Source: Burkholderiales bacterium (GTDB lineage: Bacteria > Pseudomonadota > Gammaproteobacteria > Burkholderiales > Burkholderiaceae_C). Taken from it: DNA of 64,000 bases. The translations under genes were made by a program, and so were the position numbers. The stretch is taken from assembly GCA_016000265.1 (NCBI GenBank), contig JAECRL010000006.1, forward strand, positions 183,677-247,676, written 5' to 3'. Shown here piece after piece: positions 45,951 to 56,500 of the stretch. The notes beneath the pieces are model-generated. The model searched no databases, had not been told where the DNA came from, and saw only the letters and a list, made by a program, of their open reading frames with translations. Numbering within the stretch: position 1 is the stretch's first letter; each line of letters begins with the position of its first letter.

Positions 45951-46844
45951 ATGACCGCGCTCGACACCTTTTTGCTCTTCGGCGTGACGCCCGCCATCGT
46001 GCTGGCCGCCCTCATCGAGGGCTGGTGGCTGTCGCGCCGCCAGCAGCACGACTGGGGCGCCACCGCGGTGTCCGTGCTCGATTTGGTCGTGCGCCTGGCC
46101 GTCAACCTCTTCGTGCCTTTCGCGCTGTCCACACCGGTGACCCAATGGGCCCAGGCCAACCGGCTCACCGACTTCCAGCTCGACGGCTGGCAGGCCTTCG
46201 TGGTGCTCTTCATCGGCCTGGAGTTCTGCTACTACTGGTTCCACCGCGGCTCGCACCGCATCCGGTGGTTCTGGCTCAACCACGCCATCCACCACTCGCC
46301 CAACCAGCTCAACCTGGCGGCGGCCGTGCGCATCGGCATCTTCGGCAAGGTCACCGGCGGTTTCGCCTTTTTCTCGCCCCTGGTGTGGCTGGGCTTTTCG
46401 CCCCGGCTCGTGGCCATCGCCCTGACGCTCAACCTGCTCTACCAGTTCTGGATCCACGCCACCTGGCTGCCGCGCCTGGGCTGGATGGAGGGCATCTTCA
46501 ACACGCCATCGGCCCACCGGGTTCACCACGCCAGCAACCCGCCGTACCTCGACGCCAACTACGGCGGCGTGCTGGTGGTCTTCGATCGCCTCTTCGGCAC
46601 CTACGTGCCCGAGCGCGACGACATCCGCCCGCGCTACGGCCTGGTCAAGCCCATCTTGAGCAACAACCCCTTGCGCATCTGGTTCACCACCTGGGTGGAG
46701 CTGGCGCGTGACCTCGCCACCGCGCGCGGCCTGTCCGACGCGCTGGGCTTCCTGTTCATGCCCCCCGGCTGGCGCCCGGGCCTGCCCCGCCCGCGCCCCG
46801 ATCGCTCTGCACCGCCCGATGTGGGCGCGCCCCTGCGTCCGTGA
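45951..46844 (+). CDS. Sterol desaturase / fatty acid hydroxylase family protein
   Basis: A 297-residue inner-membrane di-iron enzyme of the fatty acid hydroxylase superfamily. Three histidine boxes are present: HRGSH, HAIHH and HRVHH, embedded between hydrophobic helices. Substrate could be a fatty acyl, carotenoid or lipid A-type chain; unknown. The C-terminus is Pro/Arg-rich and follows the last box by about 100 residues. The TGA stop overlaps the GTG start of the next gene. Confidence 0.92.
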   Translation: MTALDTFLLFGVTPAIVLAALIEGWWLSRRQQHDWGATAVSVLDLVVRLAVNLFVPFALSTPVTQWAQANRLTDFQLDGWQAFVVLFIGLEFCYYWFHRGSHRIRWFWLNHAIHHSPNQLNLAAAVRIGIFGKVTGGFAFFSPLVWLGFSPRLVAIALTLNLLYQFWIHATWLPRLGWMEGIFNTPSAHRVHHASNPPYLDANYGGVLVVFDRLFGTYVPERDDIRPRYGLVKPILSNNPLRIWFTTWVELARDLATARGLSDALGFLFMPPGWRPGLPRPRPDRSAPPDVGAPLRP

Positions 46845-48454
46845 GCACCTCGCCCCCGCCCGATCAGGTGGCGCGCGTGCAGCGCCTGCGCGAGCGCCTG
46901 CGCGACGGCTGCCGGGCCGAGGTCGCCTGCATCGAGACCCACATCAGCTGGGTGCTGGTGACCCCCACCGAGGCCTTCAAGCTCAAGAAGGCGGTGGACC
47001 TGGGCTTCATCGACCAGCGCGAGGCGCCCACGCGCCGGCAAGCTTGTGAAGACGAGGTGCGACTGAACCGGCGCACGGCCCCCGAGCTCTACCTGGGCGT
47101 GCGCGCCATCGACGCCGACGGCGCCTGGGTGGACGTGGACGCACCCCAGGCCGTTGACCACGCCGTCCACATGCGGCGCTTCGAGCCGCAGCGCACCCTT
47201 GACGTCTTGCTGGCTCAGCCGGGTCTGGCTTCGGCGCAGGCGCAGGCGTGGGTCGACGAGCTGGTCGACCAGGTGGCGCAGCTCCACGCCACGGCGGCGG
47301 TGGTGCGCGAGCCCGACCTCGGCTTGCTGGCCGACCTGCGTCGCGTCACCGGTGAGCGGCCCGAGCAGTGGCTGGCGCTGTGCCACGACGAGGCCGAGCG
47401 CCAGCAGGTGGGCGAGGCCTTGCACTGGCTGGCCGACCAGGAGGCCCGCTGGGCCGAGCTGAGCCGGTCGCGGCGCGAGGCCGGCTTCGTGCGTGAGCTG
47501 CACGGTGACCTGCACCTGGGCAACGTGTGCCTGTTCGATGGCCGCGTGACGGTGTTCGACGCCATCGAGTTCAACCGCGGCCTGCGCACCATCGACACCC
47601 TCAACGACCTGGCTTTCTTGCTGATGGACCTGCATGTGCAGGGCCACCACCGGCTGGCCTGGCGGGCGCTGTCGCGTTACCTGGATGCCACCGGCGACCA
47701 CGCGGGCGTGCCCCTGCTCGACGGCTTCATGGTGTGGCGTGCGCTGGTGCGCTTCAAGGTGGCGCGCTTGCGCGGGGGCGAGCCGGCCCTGGACGTGGCC
47801 CAGGACCCCGCCAGGCGCTGCCTGCGGGGCATCGCCTGGCTGATGCGCCCGCGCACGCCGGTGTTGGTCGGCATGCACGGGGTCTCGGGTTGTGGCAAGT
47901 CGGCGGTCTCCGAGCGGCTGTTGTCGGTGATGGGCGCCATCCGCCTGCGCTCCGACGTGGAGCGCCGTCGCCTGCCGGACGGGGCGGGCGAGGGGCGCTA
48001 CACGAGCGCCGCCCGCGAGGCCACCCTGGCGTTCATGCTGCACCGCGCCGAGGCGCTGCTGCGGGCCGGCCACCGCGTCATCCTGGACGCGACCTTCCTG
48101 GCGCCCACCGCGCGGCAGGCCCTGCGCACCCTGGCCCAACGCGTGGGCTGCCGCTGGGCCTGGGTGCAATGCGACGCCCCGCTGGACGTGATGCTGGCGC
48201 GGCTGGCCGTGCGGCAAGGCGACCCCTCCGAGGCCGATGCCCAGGTGCTCATGCAGCAGCTTCAGCGTCAGCACGCGGGCGACGCCCGGCTCGACGAACT
48301 CGATCGCGCCCACGCCATGCACTGTGCCACCACGCTGCCTTTGTCCCATTGGGACCTGACGGCCTCATGGGTGCCGCTGTGGCGGCTGCTCGACCTCGAT
48401 GTGCGGCCCATCGTGGGACCAGCGATGGGACCAGAACGCCTCGACGAACGCTGA
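46841..48454 (+). CDS. Fusion of phosphotransferase-like kinase and AAA/P-loop kinase domains
   Basis: A 537-residue two-domain protein. The N-terminal half is an aminoglycoside-phosphotransferase/choline-kinase fold with the catalytic loop LHGDLHLGNVCLF and FDAIEFN; the C-terminal half (from about 345) is a P-loop kinase with Walker A GVSGCGKS and a gluconate/adenylate-kinase style LDATFL. Such fusions are annotated as bifunctional aminoglycoside phosphotransferase/ATP-binding proteins; the substrate is unknown and antibiotic resistance should not be assumed. GTG start, coupled to the hydroxylase gene; the 3' end overlaps the opposite gene by 90 bp. Confidence 0.9.
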   Translation: MSTSPPPDQVARVQRLRERLRDGCRAEVACIETHISWVLVTPTEAFKLKKAVDLGFIDQREAPTRRQACEDEVRLNRRTAPELYLGVRAIDADGAWVDVDAPQAVDHAVHMRRFEPQRTLDVLLAQPGLASAQAQAWVDELVDQVAQLHATAAVVREPDLGLLADLRRVTGERPEQWLALCHDEAERQQVGEALHWLADQEARWAELSRSRREAGFVRELHGDLHLGNVCLFDGRVTVFDAIEFNRGLRTIDTLNDLAFLLMDLHVQGHHRLAWRALSRYLDATGDHAGVPLLDGFMVWRALVRFKVARLRGGEPALDVAQDPARRCLRGIAWLMRPRTPVLVGMHGVSGCGKSAVSERLLSVMGAIRLRSDVERRRLPDGAGEGRYTSAAREATLAFMLHRAEALLRAGHRVILDATFLAPTARQALRTLAQRVGCRWAWVQCDAPLDVMLARLAVRQGDPSEADAQVLMQQLQRQHAGDARLDELDRAHAMHCATTLPLSHWDLTASWVPLWRLLDLDVRPIVGPAMGPERLDER

Positions 48455-49381
48455 ACGCCGATCAGGCGGCAGGGCGTCGATGCCCCCCGCGGCCTGGCGC
48501 CCCCCGCCCCCGAATCGCTGACAGAGCGCCGCGGCGCCAAATGGGCTGTGGCGTGGCGCTCTCACGCTGATCAGCCAGTGCCCGCTGGCCAGGGGGCGCA
48601 GCACCGCGCAGGCCTGGTCGGGGCGCTCGCTGGCCAGCGAGTTGGCCAGGCTGCCGCTGGCGCGTCGGGCCCAGTCGGCATCGGGCAGGCACCAGATCGC
48701 CGCGTGGGCCGCCTCGCGCTCGGGCCGCACCTGCCGGGCGCGGGCCAGGTCCTCGTCCATGCCTTGCAGCAGGCCTTGCACCCGTGGCTCGGCCAGCGCG
48801 CTGATGGGGTCGGTGTGTTCGCGCAGCAGGGTCAGCAAGGCAGCGGGCGGCACGCGCACATCGGCGAGCGTGTCGCCATAGGCGTTGTGGTTGATGGCCT
48901 CGCCCAGGCGTCGCAGCGCCTGCTGTTGCGCCGCACTCAGCCTCAGCGATCGGCCCAGGGCCTCGGCCGGGGCGTGCAGGTTGTCGCCGTGCGCGCAGAC
49001 CACCGCCCAGCGCGCGAAGCGCCCGCCCAGCAGGCGGTTGATCAGCAGACCGGAGCACACCTGGCTGTCGGCGTCGAGGTGCGCGTCGAGCAGGGGGTGT
49101 TCGGGCGGCGCGGTGCAGACGTGGTGGTCCACGTAGCGCACGCGCACGCCGACGTCGAGCAGGCGCTGCACGCCCGCGCGGTGCGGCTCGAAGGCCAGGT
49201 CCACCACCATGACCTCGTCGCCGGCCTGCGCCTGCACGCGCGCCAGCAGGTCGTGCTCGCGCTTGAGTCCGGTGACGAGCTCGGCGTGCAGCGGGTGGGC
49301 CAGGCGCCATTGCAGCAGCGCACACAGGCCGTCGGCGTCGCCGTTGCAGACGTCGATGTGGCGGGGCAGGGTGGGCGTCAT
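48365..49381 (-). CDS. DHH-superfamily phosphoesterase
   Basis: A 338-residue DHH-family phosphoesterase. Motifs in order: CNGDADGLCALL (metal-binding DxDG), VVDLAF, RYVDHHVC (the DHH triad) and the DHHA1-type glycine-rich end RFGGGGRQAAGG. Relatives act on oligoribonucleotides, cyclic dinucleotides or pyrophosphate; this member is not assignable. Its start region carries an 11-bp tandem repeat making a mini-frame (M-T-P-R-stop) whose stop overlaps the true ATG. The final 90 bases overlap the convergent kinase fusion. Confidence 0.87.
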   Translation of the reverse strand: MTPTLPRHIDVCNGDADGLCALLQWRLAHPLHAELVTGLKREHDLLARVQAQAGDEVMVVDLAFEPHRAGVQRLLDVGVRVRYVDHHVCTAPPEHPLLDAHLDADSQVCSGLLINRLLGGRFARWAVVCAHGDNLHAPAEALGRSLRLSAAQQQALRRLGEAINHNAYGDTLADVRVPPAALLTLLREHTDPISALAEPRVQGLLQGMDEDLARARQVRPEREAAHAAIWCLPDADWARRASGSLANSLASERPDQACAVLRPLASGHWLISVRAPRHSPFGAAALCQRFGGGGRQAAGGIDALPPDRRSAFVEAFWSHRWSHDGPHIEVEQPPQRHP

Positions 49382-49421
49382 CGGGGCGTCATCGGGGCGT
49401 TACGGCGGCGTCATGGTGACT

Positions 49422-49997
49422 TCAAGGCGAGGTCGCCTGCTGCGCCATCAGCCCGCTGAGGGTGACGTCGAGCATCACGTCCAGCGCAACGGCGGGGTCG
49501 CGGCCGTCGAGCAGGTCGGCGCGGTCCAGCTCGACCAGGCCGTGCAGGCTGGCCCACATCGCGACGGCCAGGTCGCGCGGGTCGTGGCGTGTGTGCAGCG
49601 CGGCGGTCAGCCCCATGACGAAGGCCCAGACCTCGGTGTGGCTGGGGGGCACCTGGCCCGTGGGTTGACCATGCCCGTGTTGCATCTTGACGGCGTACAG
49701 GGCCGGGCGGCTGCGCGCGAAACCCAGGTAGGCCCGGGCGGTGGCGCGCAGCGCCAGCAGGGGCGGCAGGCCGGCGCTGCTGTCGCGCAACGCGTCGAGC
49801 AGGATGCGCCCGCCCGCGTCGGCCAGGGCCACGCTCAGGTCGGACTTGCTGGGGTAGTAGCGGTACAGGGCGTTGGGCGAGACCCCCAGCTCGGTGGCCA
49901 GCGAGCGCATGGACAGCGCCTCCAGGCCCTGCGCCTCGACGCAGGCGAGCGCGGCCTCCAGGATGGTTTCGGCGCTGAGCTTCTTGGGGTAGGACAT
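49422..49997 (-). CDS. TetR family transcriptional regulator
   Basis: A 191-residue TetR-type repressor: N-terminal helix-turn-helix (SAETILEAALACVEAQGLEALSMRSLATELGVSPNALYRYYPSKSDL) and a ligand-binding helical domain with a TetR_C-type end. The ATG giving MSYPKKLS matches the family; the frame stays open upstream but is antisense to the next gene. It is divergent from the molybdenum hydroxylase operon with 55 bp between starts, so control of that operon is likely. Inducer unknown, possibly an aldehyde or N-heterocycle. Confidence 0.93.
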   Translation of the reverse strand: MSYPKKLSAETILEAALACVEAQGLEALSMRSLATELGVSPNALYRYYPSKSDLSVALADAGGRILLDALRDSSAGLPPLLALRATARAYLGFARSRPALYAVKMQHGHGQPTGQVPPSHTEVWAFVMGLTAALHTRHDPRDLAVAMWASLHGLVELDRADLLDGRDPAVALDVMLDVTLSGLMAQQATSP

Positions 49998-50035
49998 GCC
50001 GTCAATGTACCCCGCTTGACGCCGCAAACCGGTAA

Positions 50036-50052
50036 GGTGTACGCTGTCCACC
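50036..50052. promoter_or_regulatory. Candidate TetR operator over the start of the hydroxylase operon
   Basis: GGTGTAC (50036-50042), a 3-base centre and GTCCACC (50046-50052) form a palindrome with one mismatch, ending at the base before the ATG. It would block the ribosome-site region of the DNA when occupied. A further TGTAC lies at 50006-50010, in the same spacer. Confidence 0.4.
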
Positions 50053-50526
50053 ATGACCGCCTTCACCCTCAATGGCCGCCCCACCCAGGTCGATGTCGAG
50101 CCCGACATGCCCCTGCTGTGGGTCCTGCGTGACGAGCTGGGCCACACCGGCACCAAGTTCGGCTGTGGCGTGGGGGCCTGCGGGGCCTGCACGGTGCACC
50201 TCAACGGCTCGGCGGTGCGCGCCTGCGTGATGCCGGTCTCAGCGGTGGAGGGGCAGTCGGTGTCGACCATCGAGGCCACGGGCGACCCCATCCTGGCGCG
50301 GCTGCAGGCGGCGTGGATCGAACACCAGGTGCCCCAGTGCGGCTACTGCCAGAGCGGCATGCTGATGGCGGCCGCTTCCCTGCTGCGCCAGACGCCTTTG
50401 CCCTCGGACGCCGACATCGACTCGGCCATGACCAACATCTGCCGCTGCGGCACCCTGGTGCGCGTGCGCGCCGCCATCCACAGCGCGGCCAGCGCGCCGC
50501 TGTCGAGCCGAACGGAGGCCGCATGA
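50053..50526 (+). CDS. 2Fe-2S subunit of a molybdenum hydroxylase
   Basis: A 157-residue iron-sulfur subunit of the xanthine-oxidase family (IorA/CoxS-like). The plant-type cluster is bound by the cysteines in [14 protein letters not shown] and the later RACV; the second cluster by QCGYCQSGM and ICRCGT. It transfers electrons from the molybdenum subunit. Its TGA overlaps the ATG of the large subunit. It has no signal peptide, so export would rely on the Tat signal of its partner. Confidence 0.95.
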   Translation: MTAFTLNGRPTQVDVEPDMPLLWVLRDELGHTGTKFGCGVGACGACTVHLNGSAVRACVMPVSAVEGQSVSTIEATGDPILARLQAAWIEHQVPQCGYCQSGMLMAAASLLRQTPLPSDADIDSAMTNICRCGTLVRVRAAIHSAASAPLSSRTEAA

Positions 50527-52856
50527 GCCGCAACAGCCGCACCACCTCTGTCGCCCGTCCCGCCGACCCCACCCGCCGCCGCTTCCTGATCGCCGGGGCC
50601 GCCGTCTCCGGTGGCCTGCTGGTGGGCTGCGGCGCCCCCACGCCCCAGGAGCGCCTGGGCCAAGCCGGCCAGCTGCCGGTGCAAGGTGGCCAGGTGGCGC
50701 TCAATGGCTGGGTCAAGATCGCCCCCGACGGCGTCGTGACCGTGGCCGTGCCGCGCGCCGAGATGGGGCAGGGCGTGATGACGGCCTTGCCCATGCTGCT
50801 GGCCGACGAGCTCGATGCCCGCTGGGAAGACGTGCGCGCCGAGGTCGCCCCGGTGGACCAGATCTACGCCAACCAGGCCATGATGCTCAACGCCTTGCCC
50901 TTTGGCGTGGACGATCAGGGCTGGGTGGCGCGCATGGGCTCGGCGCTGGCGCAGCGCGCCGGCCACGCGCTGCACCTGCAGGTCACCGGCGGCTCCAGCA
51001 GCATCCGCGACGCCTGGCTGCCCTTGCGCGTGGCCGGCGCCACCGCCCGCGCGCTGCTGGTGCAGGCCGCTGCGGCCCGCTGGCAGGTGCCCGCCTCGGA
51101 CTGCCGCACCCAGGCCGGGCGCGTGCTGCACGCAGGCAGTGGGCGCAGCCTGGGCTACGGCGAGCTGGTCGCCGAGGCCGCGAAGCTCTCGCCCCCGACC
51201 GAGGTGCCGCTCAAGGACCCCGCCCAGTTCACCCTGATCGGCCGCTCTGCGCCGCGCCAGGACATCCCCGCCAAGGTCGACGGCTCGGCCGTCTTCGGCA
51301 TCGACGTGCGCGTGCCCGACATGGTCCACGCGGCGCTCATCCAGGCCCCCGTGTTCGGCGCCGACGTGGCCCGCTTCGACGGCGCCCAGGCCCTGCGCCG
51401 CCGAGGCGTGCGCCAGGTGCTGCGCATCCCGCACGCGGTGGCGGTCATCGCCGACAGCGGCTGGCGCGCCCGCCAGGCCTGCGCCGACGTCCAGGTCAGC
51501 TGGACGCCCACGCCCCACGACAGCGTCTCGTCGGCCGACATCGCTCGCGACGCCGATCAGGCCTTGAAGACGGCCTCGGGCACCGGCTTTGTCGACCGGG
51601 GCGACGCCGAGCAGGCGCTGGCCGAGGCGGCCCGACCCGGCTCGGGCGGTCGCGTCATCGAGGCCCGCTACCACGCGCCCTACCTGGCGCACGCCGCGCT
51701 GGAGCCCATCAACTGCATCGCGCAGGTGCGAGACGGCCGCGTCAACCTCTGGGTGCCGACGCAATCGGCCTCGCTGGTGCGCTGGCGCGCGGCCCAGGTC
51801 GCCGGGGTCGACACCGAGCACGTCACCCTGCACCAGCCGCTGCTGGGCGGTGGCTTCGGGCGGCGCCTGGAAGTCGACATGGTCGAGCAGGCCGTGCAGC
51901 TGGCGCTGCAGACCGAGGGGCGCCCCGTCAAGCTGGTGTGGAGCCGCGAGGACGACACCCGCCACGACTTCTACCGCCCCGCTGCGTGGGCGGATTTCCG
52001 CGCCGCGCTCGACGCCAAGGGCCAGCTGCTGGCCTGGCACAACCGCGTGGCCGCGCAGGCCCCGTCCAACCAGGCCACGGCGCGCCTGCTGCCCTGGGCG
52101 GCGGCCGACTCCCCCGACAAGAGCCAGATCGAGGGCGCGTTCGACCTGCCCTATGACATCGCCCACCTGCACGTCGAGCAGGTGCGCCTGACGGGCCACG
52201 TGCCCGTGGGCTTCTGGCGCAGCGTGGGGCACTCGTACAACGCGTTTTTCACCGAGTGCTTCGCCGACGAGGTGGCCCACGCCGCCGGAGTCGACCCGCT
52301 GGCCTGGCGCCGCGCCCGCCTGGCGGGCCACCCGCGCCACCTGGCCGTGCTGGAGCGCGTCGCGCGCGAAGCGGCCTGGGGCCAGGCCCTGCCGGCCGGG
52401 CGCGCGCGCGGCATCGCCTTGCAGGAGTCGTTTGGCTCCATCTGCGCGCAGGTGGCCGAGGTGTCGGTGGACGAGGGACGCGTGCGCGTGCACCGCGTGG
52501 TCTGCGCCATCGACTGCGGCGTGGTGGTCAACCCCGACACGGTGGTCGCGCAGATGGAAGGCAGCATCGTCTTCGCGCTCAGCGCGGCGCTGCATGGCGA
52601 GATCACGCTGGCGCAAGGCCGCGTTCAGCAAGCCAGCTTCCCCGACTACGACATGGTGCGCCTGGCGCAGGCGCCGCGCATCGAGGTGCACATCCTGCGC
52701 AACGGCCACCCGCCCGGTGGCGTGGGCGAGCCCGGCGTGCCGCCCCTGGCGCCCGCGGTGGCCAACGCCTTGTTTGCCCTCACGGGCCAGCGCGTGCGCA
52801 GCCTGCCGATCCGGCTGGACGCGGCCCCCGCCGCCCCCAAGGCCGTCGCGGCCTGA
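50523..52856 (+). CDS. Molybdopterin-binding subunit of an aldehyde/isoquinoline-type oxidoreductase, Tat-exported
   Basis: A 777-residue IorB-like subunit. It begins with a twin-arginine signal ([12 protein letters not shown]) whose C-region ends in LLVGCGAP, so processing or lipidation is possible. The molybdenum-cofactor domains follow with [13 protein letters not shown] and the catalytic glutamate in [13 protein letters not shown]. In this family the cofactor is usually molybdopterin cytosine dinucleotide. Oxidises aldehydes or N-heterocycles with water as oxygen source. No cytochrome c subunit gene, often the third member, is present downstream. Confidence 0.93.
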   Translation: MSRNSRTTSVARPADPTRRRFLIAGAAVSGGLLVGCGAPTPQERLGQAGQLPVQGGQVALNGWVKIAPDGVVTVAVPRAEMGQGVMTALPMLLADELDARWEDVRAEVAPVDQIYANQAMMLNALPFGVDDQGWVARMGSALAQRAGHALHLQVTGGSSSIRDAWLPLRVAGATARALLVQAAAARWQVPASDCRTQAGRVLHAGSGRSLGYGELVAEAAKLSPPTEVPLKDPAQFTLIGRSAPRQDIPAKVDGSAVFGIDVRVPDMVHAALIQAPVFGADVARFDGAQALRRRGVRQVLRIPHAVAVIADSGWRARQACADVQVSWTPTPHDSVSSADIARDADQALKTASGTGFVDRGDAEQALAEAARPGSGGRVIEARYHAPYLAHAALEPINCIAQVRDGRVNLWVPTQSASLVRWRAAQVAGVDTEHVTLHQPLLGGGFGRRLEVDMVEQAVQLALQTEGRPVKLVWSREDDTRHDFYRPAAWADFRAALDAKGQLLAWHNRVAAQAPSNQATARLLPWAAADSPDKSQIEGAFDLPYDIAHLHVEQVRLTGHVPVGFWRSVGHSYNAFFTECFADEVAHAAGVDPLAWRRARLAGHPRHLAVLERVAREAAWGQALPAGRARGIALQESFGSICAQVAEVSVDEGRVRVHRVVCAIDCGVVVNPDTVVAQMEGSIVFALSAALHGEITLAQGRVQQASFPDYDMVRLAQAPRIEVHILRNGHPPGGVGEPGVPPLAPAVANALFALTGQRVRSLPIRLDAAPAAPKAVAA

Positions 52857-52874
52857 CCCCCGAGGTCGAACGCC

Positions 52875-53477
52875 ATGCCCGCTCTCGACCGCATCATCTC
52901 GCTGGTGATGGCCGCGGGCCTGGCCTCGCGCTTCGGCTCGGACAAACGCCAGGCGCGCCTGCCCGATGGCCGCAGCCTGCTCGAAGCCGTGCTGCAGACC
53001 CAGCGCGCCGCCTTGCCCGAGGTGTGGGTGCTCACCCGCCCGGCTGACGCCTTCGCCGCCTCGCTGTGCGCCGCCCTGGGGTGCCGCCACATCGAGGTGC
53101 CGAATGTCCCCGAGGCGGGCCCCGGCATGGGCCGAACCCTGTCGCTGGGCCTGAGCCTGCTGTCGCAGGAGCCCGACGTGAGCGCCGCCCTGGTGACGCT
53201 GGCCGACATGCCCTGGGTGCGGCCGTCCACCGTCGACGCCTTGCTGGCGGCCCACCGGGGGCGCGACGGCGCGCAAGGCGTCGCCATCGTGCCGGTGCAC
53301 CAGGGCGCCCTGGGCCACCCGCGTGTCCTGCCGCGTTCGCTGTGGCCCGCCTTGCTGACTTTGCGCGCCGACCAGGGTGCGCGTCAGGCGGTCGACTGGT
53401 CCGCGGCCCGGCGCGTCGAGGTCGACGACCCCGGCGTGCTGATCGACATCGACACACCCGGGGACCTGTCGGGCTAA
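52875..53477 (+). CDS. MobA/MocA-like molybdenum cofactor nucleotidyltransferase
   Basis: A 200-residue nucleotidyltransferase with the NTP-binding LVMAAGLASRFGSDKRQARL and the metal-binding region TLADMPWV. Size and position right after the hydroxylase genes (18 bases) fit MocA, which adds CMP to molybdopterin for xanthine-oxidase-family enzymes; residues that separate CTP from GTP use cannot be judged firmly by eye. Cytoplasmic. Confidence 0.85.
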   Translation: MPALDRIISLVMAAGLASRFGSDKRQARLPDGRSLLEAVLQTQRAALPEVWVLTRPADAFAASLCAALGCRHIEVPNVPEAGPGMGRTLSLGLSLLSQEPDVSAALVTLADMPWVRPSTVDALLAAHRGRDGAQGVAIVPVHQGALGHPRVLPRSLWPALLTLRADQGARQAVDWSAARRVEVDDPGVLIDIDTPGDLSG

Positions 53478-53516
53478 CATCGACGCCATCGTCCCGATGT
53501 CACCCGACAGGCCCCC

Positions 53517-56500
53517 ATGACCGATCCGGCTTCCGCCTCCCCGACGCCTTCGCCCTCCGCCTCATCCGGCTCATCCGCCCGTGCGGGACTCCTGCGCCTC
53601 GCCACCCGCGTGGGCGCCGGCCTGGCCGTGCTGGCGGGCGCCTGGACCGTGGGCGTGGGGCACTGGCTGCCCGACTGGCTGCGCCCCCGCATCGAGGCCA
53701 TCGCCACCGAGGCCCTGGGCACGCCCGTCACGCTGGGCCAACTGGCCATCCGCCCGTGGAGCCTCACGGTGGAGGCCGGGCAGCTCGCCGTCGGCCCGGC
53801 GGGCCAGCCCTGGTTCACGCTGCAGCAGGCGCAGGCCCAGCTCTCGCTGGAGTCGGTCTGGCGCCTGGCGCCGGTGCTGAGCCAGGTCACCCTGGTGCGG
53901 CCGCAGCTCACGCTGGAGCGACTCGGCGCCGATCGCTTCAACATCTCACCGGTGATCGAGCGCCTCAGTCGGCCTCAGCCCGAGCCGCAACCGCAGGCGG
54001 ACGCCGCCCCCGCGCGCTTCGCCGTCTTCAACATCACGCTGAGCGACGGCTCGGTGCGCTACCTTGACCGGGTGCTCGACCAGTCCCATCGCATCGAGCA
54101 GTTGCGCCTGCAAGTGCCCTTCGTCAGCAGCCTGCCCAGCGACGTCGACGTGCACGTGCAGCCGCTGCTGCAGGCCCGCATCGACGGCAGCGAATTCAAA
54201 CTCACGGGCCAGACCCTGCCTTTCAAAGAGGGCCTGCACAGCGAGCTGCAGGTCCGCTGGCAAGCGGTGGACGTGGCCCACTGGCTGCAGGCGGCCCGCC
54301 CCTTGCTGCCACCTGAGCTGCGCCCGGATCCGCGCGCCGGCCGCCTCGACACAGACCTGACCGTGGTCTTCGAGCAGCGCCGCCCGCCTGCGCTGCCCTT
54401 GCTGGCCGTGCGCGGCAGCCTCTCGCTCGACCAGCTCGACCTCAGCTGGCCGCAGCTGCCCGGCGCGGGCCGCGTGGACGCCGCCTGGCAAACCCTGCGC
54501 GTGAGCGGGCTGGACGCGCAGCCGCTGGCGCGCCAGGCCCGCGTGGGCCAGGTGGCGCTGGAGGGCGCGGCGCTGAAGGTCAGGCCCGCCGCCGCGCCCG
54601 GGGCGAACGCGGCCGCCTCCGCCTCCGCCTCCGTGCCCGTGCCTGCCTCGCCCACAGCGCCCACAGCGCCCTGGCAGTGGTCCATCGATCAGGTCCGCGT
54701 GGGCGTGCGCGAGGTCGACGCCCAGACCCAGCCCGCCGCACCCTGGCCGCGCCTGGGCATGCGCATCGAGCTCGATGGCCTGGACGCGCGAGCCCAGGCC
54801 AAGCCGGCCCAGTGGCGGCTGCAGGTCAGCGACGAGCACGACGGCCGCATCGAGGCCAGCGGCCAGTTCCACCCGGTGCAGCTTCAAGGCGAGCTCCTGC
54901 TCAAGCTCAGCAACGGGGCCGTCGCCCCTTGGTTGAGCCCGATTCAAGCGCAGCTGAGCCTGCCGATGGTGCCCACTCAGGGCCGCCTGGGTCTCGACAC
55001 CCACGTGCGCGCCGTGTTGCGCCCGCCTGTGGGCAACCCGGGTGCGGGTGGTTTGTTCATCGACCAGACCCGGTTGACCCTGGCAGACGTGCTGGCGCAG
55101 GCCGGCCCGGGCACCGGTCGCGACCGCCTCCAGCTCCGATCTCTGGGCGTCGAGGGCATCGAGGCCGAAGCCGGCTTGCCGGGGGCCCCAGGCGAGGCGG
55201 CTGGCCTGCGACGCCTGCAGCTGGCCAGCGTCGTGCTCGATGGCCTGGACGCCGCCGTCTCGCGCGATCGCCAGGGGCGCTGGCTCGGGCAGGCCCCGGC
55301 TGCCGCGGCCGCCAACCGGCCCGGCCCCAGCCCCGCACCCGCGTCCCCGCCCATCACCCTGGCCGAGCTGCGCTGCCAGTCCTGCGCCGTGCGCGTCACC
55401 GACCAGACCGTGCAGCCCGCCGGCGTCTTCACGCTGCAGCGCACCGACCTGAGCGTCAAGAACCTCTCCTCGAACCTCAACCAGGTCCTCAACGTGGCGC
55501 TGCAGACCCAGGCGCAAGGCAAGGGCCGCGTCACCTTCAACGGCGACGTGCGCGCGCAGCCGCTCTCCGTCAAGGGGGCGCTGTCGGTGGCCGGCCTGGA
55601 CCTGCGCGCCCTGCAGCCCTACCTCGACCCGCACGTCAACGTCACCCTCGGCGCGGCCGCGGCGCTGGCACAAGGCCGCATCCAGCTGCAAGACGACGCC
55701 CGAGCCGGCTTGAAGGCCCGCTTCCAGGGCAAGCTGGGCCTGCAGGACCTGCGCGTGCGCGACCGCGTCAACGACGCGCTCTTCCTGCGTTGGGCCAGCC
55801 TCACGCTGGACAGCGCCGACCTGGGTTACGCCAACGGCGAGCTCGACGCCGACCTGGGCTTCATCGCGCTCAAGGACTTCTACGGCCGCGTCATCGTCAA
55901 CCCCGATGGCAAGCTGAACCTCGCCGGCGTCGTGCGCCAGCAGGGCCAGCTGGAGGATCAATCCATCACCACGCCGCGAGTCGCCGGTGACAAGGTTGCC
56001 CCCGCACCCGCACCCGCACCCCCCACGGCGACGGCCACCGCCGCCACCCCGCCCCAGTTGCGCTGGCAAGGCATCCACCTCGAGAAGGGCGAGGTCGACT
56101 TCACCGACACCTTCATCCAGCCCAACTACTCCGCACGCCTGACGCGCATCACCGGCGACATCTCCGCCGTGTCCTCGCGCACGCCCGAGCCGGCCACGGT
56201 GGAGGTCAGCGGCGCGGTCGACGACGGCGCGCCCCTGCGCATCAGCGGCCGGCTCCACCCGCTGGGCCCGCGCCTCTACACCGACATCCAGGGCGTGGCC
56301 AAGGGCATCGAGCTCACGCGCCTGACGCCGTACTCGGCCCGCTACGCCGGCTACGCCATCGAGAAGGGCACGCTGTCGGTGACGGTGCGCTACAAGGTCG
56401 ACGGCGGCAAGCTGGAGGCCGACAACGCGGTCTTCCTCGACCAGCTCACCTTCGGCGAACGCGTCGACAGCCCCGATGCCACCAGCCTGCCCGTGCGCCT

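Noticed and set aside
46841..48454. Aminoglycoside resistance gene
   Set aside because: Only the kinase fold is shared; the fusion to a P-loop kinase and the lack of resistance-gene hallmarks point to a housekeeping or unknown substrate.
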